DNA from: Photobacterium aquimaris
GTDB lineage: Bacteria; Pseudomonadota; Gammaproteobacteria; Enterobacterales; Vibrionaceae
Direction: 5' to 3'
Length of the DNA: 64,000 nucleotides
Assembly (NCBI RefSeq): GCF_002954455.1
Contig: NZ_MSCC01000002.1
Location: 639,434-703,433 of the forward strand
The notes under the pieces are model-generated. The model was not told the origin of the DNA. It searched no databases and saw only the letters and a list, made by a program, of their open reading frames with translations. This document shows positions 1-8,764 of the stretch, piece by piece (within the stretch, counting starts at the first letter, position 1; each line of letters starts with the position of its first letter). Position numbers and translations under genes: made by a program.

Positions 1-762
1 GGTAAGGTACGATTTTTTGATAAACAGGTTAAATTGTTATTTGATGGCGCTATTATTTCACAGCTCATGCAAATGAAAGATGGTTATCAAGATGAATGGA
101 TTCAAACGCCTGCTGATGTTGAGGCTATCACCAAGATCTTTTGGGAGAATGACTATCAAGTATTAGTGAATGTAAACGGTGGTCTAGGCGTTGAAAAGTT
201 AATTGAGATCCTAGAAAAGCGTCAGGCCGAATACCCTCGAAAGGATCACCGTTTTACCATTATTCATTTTGCTAACTCAACCGATGCTCAAGTGAAGAAG
301 CTAAAATCTTTAGGCGTAATTATTAGCGTAAATCCTTATTACGTTACAGGTTTTAGTGAAAAATTTGGTGAAGTTGGTTTAGGTAAAGATCGTGCTCATG
401 CGATGGTACGTTTAGCAACGATTGAAAAAGAGCAAATACCGGTTTCTCTTCACTCTGATGCCCCGATGGCACCGTCTGATCCGTTATTACTTGCATGGAG
501 TGCTGCTACGCGAATAACAAATTCAGGTAATGTTGTTCGTCCAGATTTAGCTTTGTCGCGTGATGCAGCATTACGTGGTATTACTATTGAAGCGGCTTAT
601 TCTTGGGGACAAGAGCAGAACTTGGGTAGTATTAAGACAGGTAAGATAGCGAACCTTACGATCTTAGAGCAAGACCCTTATAAAGTGGAATTGAACAACT
701 TAAAAAACATTCCTATCTATGGTACTGTTTTTGAGGGTAAATTATTTCCAATTGATAAGTAA
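1..762 (+). CDS. Amidohydrolase family 3 (YtcJ-like), 3' part
   Basis: The reading frame is open from the first base of the window, so the N-terminus lies outside it; about 253 residues are visible. The C-terminal half resembles the Amidohydro_3/YtcJ group of metal-dependent hydrolases. Visible are an IIHFANS strand, the HSDAPMAPSDP segment that would supply the late metal-ligand Asp, and a final GSIKTGKIANLTILEQDP segment, which is the usual return to the small beta domain of amidohydrolases ('G.I..GK.ADL.ILD.DP'). The substrate cannot be told. The gene ends before a strong convergent hairpin at 884-916. Confidence 0.8.
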   Translation, partial: GKVRFFDKQVKLLFDGAIISQLMQMKDGYQDEWIQTPADVEAITKIFWENDYQVLVNVNGGLGVEKLIEILEKRQAEYPRKDHRFTIIHFANSTDAQVKKLKSLGVIISVNPYYVTGFSEKFGEVGLGKDRAHAMVRLATIEKEQIPVSLHSDAPMAPSDPLLLAWSAATRITNSGNVVRPDLALSRDAALRGITIEAAYSWGQEQNLGSIKTGKIANLTILEQDPYKVELNNLKNIPIYGTVFEGKLFPIDK

Positions 763-883
763 TCAAGAGTAGAAACATACTGCTAATAAGACATGTATAA
801 GATATTGATAACTATTTAAAATCTATATTAAAGTGATTTTATTTGTCAGATGGTATGTGTATTTAAGTGCTTTTTATTGAAAT

Positions 884-916
884 AAAATCCGAGAGAATAA
901 CAGTCTCTCGGATTTT
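884..916. terminator. Bidirectional hairpin between convergent genes
   Basis: A perfect 13-bp stem (AAAATCCGAGAGA with TCTCTCGGATTTT) around a 7-nt loop, with A and T flanks that give a U-tract in both directions. It separates the amidohydrolase (+) from the beta-helix gene (-). Confidence 0.85.
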
Positions 917-962
917 ACTTATTAATTACAATGAATCATAAAGTAATACTATTTATATTTTT

Positions 963-2003
963 CTAGTGAACAATAACGTCGTTATTATTATAGTTTACAG
1001 AGGCTCTAATCCAGCATCCTGATAGATATACTTTAGATGTTCCCGCTACTTTTATTGTATTATTTGATAACGTACAACCAGTAAAGTAAAAATCATCCTC
1101 GATATTTGAGATGTTAATATCAGTGTACCAGAGAGCATTTCCAGTAAATGTAACAGGTAGAACATTTTTAAAGTAGATCCCTGCAATATTCTCGAATGTA
1201 GTACCTGCTTGTAATGGGGTTGCAGCCCATGGTGAATCGTTGCTATGGTTGAATGTATTATTCGAAACATTTCCATGACTAAAATTGCCACCTGTAGAGA
1301 AGGCTATCTCATTTGCTAAATTTGTTGCGATATACGATGCTCGACATTTTACAACGATATTTCCAGTCACAAGCCAATTTCCACTACATATAAAAATCGC
1401 AGCTCGACACTCTGTAAAATGGCAGCCCTCAAGTATACCATATTCGCAGTTGTACCATGCTGTAAAACCATATTGGCATGCTATAAAACGACACCCTCTA
1501 ACCTGGATCGCACTAGACATTTTTTGGCCAGTATAATTAAATGTAGAAATTCCTGTTCCAAGAAAGTTTTTAAAATCACAACCTTCAATCGTTATATTCG
1601 ATGCTTTATACACTTCAATACCAATATGTGTTGCTTGAACTGGCATATTAATAGGTGTACTAACATCACCATCAAAGCGAACATCTTTGATTATAATATT
1701 TGTGCTGTGCTCATCAATTTTAATGATAGGAAAAGTTAGTGATGTTGTTTTTATTGTTGCTCCATTGCCTATTATGCTAGTACCACTAGGCAATGAAATA
1801 TTACTCCATTGATATACGACTTCAGGATTTAAAATTAAAACTCTTATATTATTATTAAGGAGTGATTGAACGTCATCGAATTCAGATAATAACACACTAT
1901 TGTTTATATTCTCGTAACCTAATGCTGAAGTCGGTAATAAAGATGGAGCAATCAGTATAGAGCCTGTCGCAGCAGTTAAAAATTTTCTGCGTTTATTATC
2001 CAT
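963..2003 (-). CDS. Tat-type exported right-handed beta-helix protein
   Basis: A 346-residue protein that begins MDNKRRKFLTAATG, a twin-arginine-like signal (R5-R6 followed by a hydrophobic stretch to about residue 28). The body is made of short repeating strands rich in I/N/G, with phrases such as 'NITIEGCDFKNF' and 'GILEGCHFTECRA', typical of pectate-lyase-fold or NosD-like parallel beta-helix proteins. No catalytic residues can be assigned. An AAAGGA ribosome site lies before the ATG. It stands alone, with terminators at both ends. It could be a polysaccharide lyase or a phage-tailspike-like carbohydrate binder; export by Tat is inferred from the signal only. Confidence 0.7.
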   Translation of the reverse strand: MDNKRRKFLTAATGSILIAPSLLPTSALGYENINNSVLLSEFDDVQSLLNNNIRVLILNPEVVYQWSNISLPSGTSIIGNGATIKTTSLTFPIIKIDEHSTNIIIKDVRFDGDVSTPINMPVQATHIGIEVYKASNITIEGCDFKNFLGTGISTFNYTGQKMSSAIQVRGCRFIACQYGFTAWYNCEYGILEGCHFTECRAAIFICSGNWLVTGNIVVKCRASYIATNLANEIAFSTGGNFSHGNVSNNTFNHSNDSPWAATPLQAGTTFENIAGIYFKNVLPVTFTGNALWYTDINISNIEDDFYFTGCTLSNNTIKVAGTSKVYLSGCWIRASVNYNNNDVIVH

Positions 2004-2070
2004 TACAATTTCCTTTGTAATTAATAGACATATTATATTAGTTAAGTTGTGGAATTAGTTATTATTTAAT

Positions 2071-2100
2071 AAACCCCGAGGTTTTTATTCCTCGGGTTTT
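2071..2100 (-). terminator. Terminator of the secreted metalloprotease gene
   Basis: Stem AACCCCGAGG / CCTCGGGTTT around a T-rich loop, 27 nt past the stop of the minus-strand gene at 2127, with a U-rich tail on the minus strand. Confidence 0.75.
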
Positions 2101-2126
2101 TATATTAAAAACTTATTTACAGGTAT

Positions 2127-5100
2127 TTATTTTTTATAACTGTAGGAATTAAAACCAGTAAAGAAACGCCAGCGATTACCATTTGACCAATATACTTCAG
2201 GTGATTGTGTACAATAATTATTACTATCTTTAAAGCCAACACCATAAAAATCATTTTTATCGATGCTGCACAGTGTTAGTCCATCCCCTGTAAGCACTAC
2301 TTCGCCATCTTTAGATGGGTGATGCAATGAGAGCCAGTCAAACTCGTTGAGCTCAGAGTTCGGATAGATAGCCGTTCCATCACTTAATAGGTAACTCATT
2401 TCTGTACCAAATGAACAACGATAAGTATTAGTTTCAATCTCATCAACAAATCCATACAAAGTTTTAAGATTGCCTTCGATGGTCTGTGTGAAGCGGCAGA
2501 CAGGGATCTGAGATCCGTCTTTTTTCAGTTTAGCAATTGCGGTTTTCTCATGATTATTTAACTGTTGATATTGGAAACTTTCGCTATGAGCAAACCAACC
2601 TTGTGGCATAGTTGAAGTACTCATATACCACTGGTCAATGAGATTACTTTCATTGTCACTTCGGTGTTCCCTTTTACTTGTTGCTGCAAAGTGGCGGTAT
2701 TGGGCATTTTCATCTTTGTAAAAACCATTAAGATCTTCATCGCTCGAAAGGTACGGCATATCTCCTTTACGAATTAAAAACATACCAATATCTGTCATCA
2801 GTGGCTGAAAACCAAAGTTGCCGGAAGCAAAAGCACTTCCATCTACATAAAGTTGCTTACCATCAAAACCATGACCAAATTCATGGGCTAACACACCGTA
2901 GTATCCATAATAATGTGTGTAGTAAAAAGTTTCACTAACACCTGTAAAGCCAACATTACCATATCCAAAGACATTCTTTACGGCACCGATTCTTAAATAA
3001 TCACGATTCATCATACCGTTGTAATAGTATTCATAGTCTTCAGGTTTAAAATATCCGCCAGGTCCATCTACACGCCCAGCATTACCAAACATTTCTTCGC
3101 CATTACTGAACATCTCACTAAAATTAAACCAGAATAACTTAAACTCTTCTGAAGAGGCCATATAGGCAAAGTTAGTGAGCATTATCAGAGCTTCACGGGC
3201 ATGCAATGGGCTCATTTTCAGCCAATTACTTCCTTCTCCTCCCAGAATATTTAAGGTTTGAATACTCCAACGTGGTTTAATCTTTTGAAGTTTTTGTACA
3301 AACTCATCGGTTTTAGAACTGAATGAGGTCTTAAGGAGTTTATTAAATTTATCTTCGCCCATCATGATATGAGTGATGTCGAAAACACCATCAGCATTTT
3401 TACTGTTATAACGACCGACTTCACCAAAAGCAGTTACGGGTAAGGTGATCCTTGTGAAAGGGGGAATTTGGTCAATATTACCAAGGACAAACCATTTATT
3501 TACACCGTTAATACGTGCTTCAATATCAATATTGTTGACTTTCTTGGCGTTATAATTGGTAATTTGAACAGTATTATTATCAACGAAAGTTGTATGAACT
3601 AGCTCATTAATCCTTACGGATCGAAGGCTTGGGTTAGTGATTAAGTCAAAAGATTCGTTGTTGGTATAAATTTTTTGGATAGCACTTGGCATAATTTGAT
3701 CATAAATGATCGGAGTACTATCAATTCTTTCGTTAGCGTTAAATAAAATAGCACCATCGATGATTTTGTTGATCGTTATTTTATCCGAGCTAACAGTGAC
3801 AAGTTCATTGTTATCAGAGTGAATATCTTGAAAATTAGTAACTTGACTATTATTGATTTGAAGTACTTTTCCTTCAGGAGCAATAAATTCAAAGTTATTT
3901 TCAACAAAAGTTGGAATATGGTGCCACTCTAAACGATTATTAATATTAACAATTAAATAGTCACCAAAACGGTCAATTTTATTTGGTGCTGTGGTAACCG
4001 TTTTTTCAGGTTGTAATATTTCACCTTGCTCAATCTTACGAATATCGTAAATAACGTAATTGTTATTAGTGGTATTGACGAGTAAATAATCACCTAAAAT
4101 ATGCATTTGTACTAAGCGATGACTGTATTGCCCAGCTCCAAAAGCAAGCGAAGCAAAACGGTTCATATGGTTAGAGTTCTCTGGTGTTACTTCCGAGCGC
4201 TGTATCACGGCGATATTTTCTTTAGCATCGGAAACAAAAAGATAGTCACTGTTGCCCACGACAGATTGAGGGCGGTACAATCCACTGCCAGTAGAAGTGT
4301 CAATACCTATTTGCATAACATGCTGATGGTTGTTATCGAGATCCAGCACATCTACACGGTTAGCTTCCCACGAAACAATAAACAGATGGTTATCTTCGAT
4401 ATAAAGTTCATTTAATTGACGAAAGTTATGTGTTTGCCCATCTGAAGTCGTAATAGCATCTAATCGAGCAACTTTTTGGTTGGTGTTAATATCGTAGACA
4501 TCGATATAGTTATATTCATTTGGAACGGAACGAGTAACATAAAGGCGATCTTTATAGCGCTCAATGGCAGTTGCACGGAAACTTTCTTGATCGAGTTGGT
4601 CTGGAGTAAATGTTATTGGATTACCAAAATAGCGGATAGTACTATCAAATGAATTCACAGAACAACTGGATGTATCAATAACCACATCAACTAGTTCACC
4701 ATTTTGCACGCTTTTTCTTGGGAAATATTCGATTAAACAGCCGTTACCATAGTTATAATTTCCAAAGTATTTGTTAACAAATACAGCACCGCCCTCAGAC
4801 CAACTTAATTCCCAATCATTATTGAAAAATGGGAATAGTGCTTCTATGGCTGATATATCATCATACGACCGTAAAGGTATGATTGGATTGTTTTTATCAT
4901 GCAACTCAAATTGAACGCCATTTAGTTCGATGTAACGTTTTCCGTCTTGGATGATAATATTGTTTTCATCTTCAGCCTGAGTTCTTACTTCTTCCAATCG
5001 TTGGTTAACTTGCGAGTACATCGATTGATATTGTTGATTAAAATAATTTTGTTCAGAGTAAAGCGTTTTAGTTTGATCTGGTTGAGCTGAATAAGCGTCT

Positions 5101-5165
5101 GAGACAACTAAGAAAGGGGATATCGCTAATCCAATGGCAGCTGCTAATACATTCCTTTGTAACAT
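2127..5165 (-). CDS. Large secreted zinc metalloprotease with beta-propeller-like N-terminal half
   Basis: A 1012-residue protein with a Sec signal peptide (residues 1-27, cleavage likely after AYSA). Residues about 195-480 contain repeating strand units of the kind 'ERYKDRLYVTRS', 'IEDNHLFIVSW' and 'GNSDYLFVSDA', which look like beta-propeller blades (inference). The C-terminal half carries HEFGH at 761-765, the HExxH zinc motif of gluzincin or zincin metallopeptidases, in a Tyr-rich stretch. The start has a good AAGGA site. I do not recognise a named family. It is presumably a secreted or surface protease, perhaps related to M60/viral-enhancin-like or other Vibrio extracellular zincins. Cysteines in the mature part suggest disulfides. 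Confidence 0.7.
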   Translation of the reverse strand: MLQRNVLAAAIGLAISPFLVVSDAYSAQPDQTKTLYSEQNYFNQQYQSMYSQVNQRLEEVRTQAEDENNIIIQDGKRYIELNGVQFELHDKNNPIIPLRSYDDISAIEALFPFFNNDWELSWSEGGAVFVNKYFGNYNYGNGCLIEYFPRKSVQNGELVDVVIDTSSCSVNSFDSTIRYFGNPITFTPDQLDQESFRATAIERYKDRLYVTRSVPNEYNYIDVYDINTNQKVARLDAITTSDGQTHNFRQLNELYIEDNHLFIVSWEANRVDVLDLDNNHQHVMQIGIDTSTGSGLYRPQSVVGNSDYLFVSDAKENIAVIQRSEVTPENSNHMNRFASLAFGAGQYSHRLVQMHILGDYLLVNTTNNNYVIYDIRKIEQGEILQPEKTVTTAPNKIDRFGDYLIVNINNRLEWHHIPTFVENNFEFIAPEGKVLQINNSQVTNFQDIHSDNNELVTVSSDKITINKIIDGAILFNANERIDSTPIIYDQIMPSAIQKIYTNNESFDLITNPSLRSVRINELVHTTFVDNNTVQITNYNAKKVNNIDIEARINGVNKWFVLGNIDQIPPFTRITLPVTAFGEVGRYNSKNADGVFDITHIMMGEDKFNKLLKTSFSSKTDEFVQKLQKIKPRWSIQTLNILGGEGSNWLKMSPLHAREALIMLTNFAYMASSEEFKLFWFNFSEMFSNGEEMFGNAGRVDGPGGYFKPEDYEYYYNGMMNRDYLRIGAVKNVFGYGNVGFTGVSETFYYTHYYGYYGVLAHEFGHGFDGKQLYVDGSAFASGNFGFQPLMTDIGMFLIRKGDMPYLSSDEDLNGFYKDENAQYRHFAATSKREHRSDNESNLIDQWYMSTSTMPQGWFAHSESFQYQQLNNHEKTAIAKLKKDGSQIPVCRFTQTIEGNLKTLYGFVDEIETNTYRCSFGTEMSYLLSDGTAIYPNSELNEFDWLSLHHPSKDGEVVLTGDGLTLCSIDKNDFYGVGFKDSNNYCTQSPEVYWSNGNRWRFFTGFNSYSYKK

Positions 5166-5600
5166 ATGTCAATCCTTGTGGTTTTTATTGTTAAGATATT
5201 GTTTTTTATTTTATATATCAGAAATCACGACACCTAAAGCAAAAAAACTTATGGTAACAATCAGTAATTAATATACATTTATTATTTAATTTCAATAATG
5301 CTTGAGTGTAATTTTTTTTTCTAGAAGGAGTAAGAACTATCACTTAGGTAGCTAGGCTCTTTTTTCTAACGGTTGTGGCTGCTACAACAGGTAGATATTG
5401 GGTAATAGTGTAGGGAAAATGAACTTAGGTACTGATTTAATTTATATTTGGAGGCAGGAGGGGATAATTAATTTTTGTTACGTAAAAATAAATCCGAGCA
5501 TATAGATAAGGTAGGCTCGGATTTATATACCTTTAAAAGTTAGTTCAACTTATCATTTAGACTTAACTAACAAATGCGTTTCCTAATAGGGTTAATAAAA
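5166..5600. other. Intergenic region, 435 bp
   Basis: AT-rich spacer between two minus-strand genes. It holds the promoter region of the metalloprotease gene, a poly-T stretch near 5313-5320 and the hairpin at 5489-5525. No ORF or RNA gene is recognised. Confidence 0.5.
5489..5525 (-). terminator. Terminator of the lipoprotein gene
   Basis: AAATCCGAGC / GCTCGGATTT, a perfect 10-bp stem downstream of the minus-strand lipoprotein gene, with a U-rich tail on that strand. Confidence 0.75.
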
Positions 5601-6098
5601 TTAATCTTTAACCCATTGATCATTTACTTTTTTCAATGATACCGTTTCATGAACAGTATCAACAATTTGACCTGCTTTAAAATCACCGTATTTAGCGCCA
5701 AATGCAACGACCATTACTTCAGCAGCAAGGTTGTTTTTTAGAGTATGTAACGCTGAAGACATATCATCTTTCTTTGCATCAGCTGTGGTATCTGAGGCTG
5801 GTGCTTGTGATTTAGCTGTCACTTCTTTCATTGAGCTTTTAAATTCATCTAAGCTCTTATTGGCAACCAAGTCGTAACTTACTTCTGCCTTGTAGTCTGT
5901 TTTAGTATCAAGTAATACTTTCGTGATCTTAAGGTTTTTTACTGCGAAAGGTGTTGTTTGTGCAGTAATACCTAGATTAGGTTGCTCATATTGGCTTGTT
6001 TGAACAACATTGGTAAGCGTGGATTCGTCAACTTTATCACTGCAACCTGCTAAAAATAGTGTTGATGCGATAGCTGCTGCTAAAACAAATTTTTTCAT
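5601..6098 (-). CDS. Small lipoprotein of unknown function
   Basis: A 165-residue protein with a classic lipoprotein signal: MKKFVLAAAIASTLFLAGCS, with the lipobox LAGC and Cys19 as the lipidation site. The mature part has a central low-complexity, Ala/Ser/Asp/Lys-rich stretch (about 90-115) and a C-terminal segment ending VSLKKVNDQWVKD, which resembles the 'vkv.g.Wki' tail of DUF4878/SnoaL-like lipoproteins. No Asp sits after the Cys at +2 (it is Ser), so sorting to the outer membrane is expected. Function unknown. Confidence 0.7.
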   Translation of the reverse strand: MKKFVLAAAIASTLFLAGCSDKVDESTLTNVVQTSQYEQPNLGITAQTTPFAVKNLKITKVLLDTKTDYKAEVSYDLVANKSLDEFKSSMKEVTAKSQAPASDTTADAKKDDMSSALHTLKNNLAAEVMVVAFGAKYGDFKAGQIVDTVHETVSLKKVNDQWVKD

Positions 6099-6287
6099 TA
6101 ATAATGCTCTTTGCTTGTAAGTGATATCCAGTACGGAGTACAGAACTGGCGTTTATTTATATTATACGTTACATCCAGTTTTATTTTTGGACAAGTAATG
6201 GCAGTGATTTATTGCTTAATACTAACATTCACTGGATTAATGTTCAAAAACTGAACGATGTTTTCTATTTTGTGGTGACATAATGCA

Positions 6288-7673
6288 TTATTGCGCTATT
6301 CCGCCTTGAGTGAGTTTTTTAGGATCTAATAATAACTCTAGCTCAGTGCGGGTTAAATCCGTTTCTTGTTCAGCAACATCAATAATTGGTCGTTGTTCTT
6401 TATAGGCTTTCTTCGCAATCTCGGCTGCTTTTAAATAACCAATAACAGGGTTTAATGCGGTAATAAGAATTGGATTTTTACTAAGAGCGTGCTTGAGGTG
6501 ATCATCTCGCACTATAAATGTAGTAATCGCTTTGTCTGCTAATTGCGTTGCCGTTGTGGCTAATAAGCTAATGCTTTGCAGTAAATTATAGCTAATAACA
6601 GGTAGCATGACATTGAGTTGAAAGTTACCTGATTGACCTGCCACGGTAATGGTTGCATCATTGCCGATAACTTGCGCTGCGACCATAGCTGCCGCTTCTG
6701 GAATCACAGGGTTAACTTTTCCGGGCATAATAGATGAGCCTGGTTGTAATGGCTCTAATGCAATTTCACCTAAACCCGCTAACGGACCTGAATTCATCCA
6801 GCGTAAGTCATTCGATATTTTCATAATAGCAACAGCAAGAGTTTTTAATTGGCCAGATAAAGCCACAACAGCATCTTGGCTACTCATGCTGTAAAAGAAA
6901 TTGCTGCTAGTGCTAAACGGCACGGCGGTTGCGATAGCAATATTTTTTGCGAAAATCGCAGCAAAGTGTGGATGAGTGTTAATACCCGTACCAACTGCGG
7001 TTCCTCCTTGCGCTAATGCTGATACATTGTCTAATGCTAGCTCAATGCCACGTCGCGCATGTTCAATTTGGCTTTGCCAGCCACTTAGTTCTTGTCCTAA
7101 GGTTATCGGCATTGCATCCATTAAGTGGGTACGGCCTGTTTTCACACAATGATTAACTTGCTGACTTTTATTCTCGAGTGCTTGCTCTAAATGAAGTAAT
7201 GCTGGTAAGAGTTGCTGGTGGCAAGTTAATGCAGCACTGACTTGAATTGCTGTTGGAATGGTATCGTTACTACTTTGAGCGCAGTTAACATCGTCATTAG
7301 GACTTACCTTAATGCCTAAATGTTGTGAGGCTAAAGTGGCAATAACCTCGTTGGCATTCATATTAGAGCTTGTGCCAGAACCAGTTTGGAAAACATCAAT
7401 GGGGAATTGGTCATGATGGTGACCATCAATAATCAGCTGACAGCTGTCAATAATAGCATGTGCAATTTTGTCATCAATCAGTTGGAGATCGAGATTGGTA
7501 CGCGCAGCCGCTTGCTTGATATAAGCCAATGCTTGAATAAAGGCACTTGGCATGGTTAAGCCACTGATGGGAAAATTATTGATTGCGCGTTGGGTTTGAG
7601 CTTGGTACAGCGCGTCTTTAGGAACTTCTATTTCACCCATACTATCAGTTTCGATACGGTATAATATTGACAT
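6288..7673 (-). CDS. fumC: Class II fumarate hydratase
   Basis: Reversible hydration of fumarate to malate in the TCA cycle; a cytoplasmic, iron-independent homotetramer. The fumarase/aspartase signature GSSIMPGKVNP is present, as are TGSGTSSNMNANEV near residue 95 and GRTHLMDAMP (the second catalytic loop). The open frame extends 13 codons further upstream (to 7712), but the ATG at 7673 (MSILYRIETDSMGE) has an AAAGGA site 8 nt ahead, giving 461 residues against about 467 in E. coli FumC. It stands alone. Class II fumarases are often induced by oxidative stress or iron limitation; no operator was identified here. Confidence 0.95.
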   Translation of the reverse strand: MSILYRIETDSMGEIEVPKDALYQAQTQRAINNFPISGLTMPSAFIQALAYIKQAAARTNLDLQLIDDKIAHAIIDSCQLIIDGHHHDQFPIDVFQTGSGTSSNMNANEVIATLASQHLGIKVSPNDDVNCAQSSNDTIPTAIQVSAALTCHQQLLPALLHLEQALENKSQQVNHCVKTGRTHLMDAMPITLGQELSGWQSQIEHARRGIELALDNVSALAQGGTAVGTGINTHPHFAAIFAKNIAIATAVPFSTSSNFFYSMSSQDAVVALSGQLKTLAVAIMKISNDLRWMNSGPLAGLGEIALEPLQPGSSIMPGKVNPVIPEAAAMVAAQVIGNDATITVAGQSGNFQLNVMLPVISYNLLQSISLLATTATQLADKAITTFIVRDDHLKHALSKNPILITALNPVIGYLKAAEIAKKAYKEQRPIIDVAEQETDLTRTELELLLDPKKLTQGGIAQ

Positions 7674-7856
7674 AATGTTATCCTTTAAAATGACGATGTT
7701 TGATAATGGCAAGCTATAGGATGTAATTGCTAATAATTATCATGGGCTGTTAAGTTATTATAGGCCACTGTTAGCATGGATTTTTATTGGCATCATAGTT
7801 TGCGAATACGTTATTATTCAATCAAACCATAGCGATAATGCTATTAAGGGGTAAAG

Positions 7857-8159
7857 GTGATTCGAAGTATAAAAGTCTTATTCATTAGTAGCAGTATGTG
7901 TTGTCTTCTACAAAGCTATGTCAGTAATGCTGATCCAATTGATACATCTGTGGTTGAAATGATAAGTGTACCTACTGCAATGAAGCAGCTTGAATCTAGT
8001 GGCTATTATGATTTTCGAATGATTAAAGTCGAGCGCAAACATAATGAGATTGCTGTTAAAGCCCGTAATAAAGCAGGCGAGCATGTTGAATTAGAAATGG
8101 ATTTGTATTCAGGTGCTATTATAAATGAACAAGCAAATAATACCGAAATTCAGCAGTAG
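7857..8159 (+). CDS. PepSY-like small exported protein
   Basis: A 100-residue protein with a GTG start preceded by AAGGGG. Residues 1-25 form a signal peptide (hydrophobic VLFISSSMCCLLQSYVSNA). The mature part follows the PepSY pattern: an amphipathic helix ('PTAMKQLESSGYYDF'), then strands 'MIKVERKHNEIAVKARN' and 'GEHVELEMDLYSGAI', resembling the frequent 'yei...dG..vev.vD..tG.ii'. Such proteins are periplasmic and often bind or inhibit peptidases; the role here is unknown. Confidence 0.7.
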   Translation: MIRSIKVLFISSSMCCLLQSYVSNADPIDTSVVEMISVPTAMKQLESSGYYDFRMIKVERKHNEIAVKARNKAGEHVELEMDLYSGAIINEQANNTEIQQ

Positions 8160-8184
8160 TTATAATATGATAAGTTTATACAAC

Positions 8185-8214
8185 GGATAAGCAAAATGGT
8201 GATTTTACTTATCC
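8185..8214. terminator. Convergent hairpin
   Basis: GGATAAG...CTTATCC with an AT-rich inner stem (one mismatch), between the PepSY gene (+) and the small gene at 8224 (-). It can act in both directions. Confidence 0.55.
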
Positions 8215-8223
8215 ATTGATATG

Positions 8224-8406
8224 CTATTCATCATCGTTAAAAATTCTTCCCTCTAGGGAATAGGGGTCATTTTCATCGTATAAATTATGATGTCCACGAA
8301 TACGCTTGAGTGTTTTTTCAAGGGCTCTAGCCTGCTCAAAATGACCTTCTTGATAGGCAATGGATATTTTTTGTTCCATATCTTCAATTCTATCTTGGTT
8401 GTTCAT
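8224..8406 (-). CDS. Small acidic protein with UVR-like helical pair
   Basis: 60 residues. The first half (EQKISIAYQEGHFEQARALEKTLK, spread over residues about 11-34) looks like the short UvrB/UvrC interaction helix pair, where a Glu/Phe-Ala segment joins two helices. The tail is acidic (ENDPYSLEGRIFNDDE). A good GGAGG-like site (from 'atcctcccg' on the plus strand) precedes the ATG. Function unknown; it may be a small regulator. Confidence 0.6.
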   Translation of the reverse strand: MNNQDRIEDMEQKISIAYQEGHFEQARALEKTLKRIRGHHNLYDENDPYSLEGRIFNDDE

Positions 8407-8764
8407 TTTTATCCTCCCGTGTGATGGCTCATCAATAATTAGTTAGCTCTTATTATTTTATACCAAAATTCCAAATAAGCAGTTGAACAGTAAGCTCGCG
8501 ATTGAGGTGTGATTATTTCAATTTAAAGCTGTTATGTTCAGATATTCGCTCGAGCATTAAATAAAAAGGTTATTTTTTGGTGGATAATGTTATAAAAATG
8601 TTTCTTATCTAGTCGTTAGCGTAGGTATGGCCGCTGAGAGCGCTAATACGACTTATGGTTGTGCCTTGCTCTTTACTAAAATTACAACAATGATTGTAAA
8701 CTTTTAGTTAGCCCGATAATTCTCGGGCTTTTATTTGCCTGTTACATCATAGGGTAGATGTTTG
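8407..8764. other. Intergenic region with an orphan plus-strand terminator
   Basis: A 358-bp stretch without an ORF. It contains a plus-strand rho-independent terminator (8710-8735) that belongs to no obvious gene. The preceding 120 bp, including a GC-richer piece around 8625-8660, may be a small RNA. No known sRNA family is recognised. Confidence 0.4.
8710..8735 (+). terminator. Rho-independent terminator, orphan
   Basis: AGCCCGA / TCGGGCT stem, 6-nt loop, then TTTATTT on the plus strand. The closest plus-strand gene ends more than 500 bp upstream, beyond another hairpin. Confidence 0.65.
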
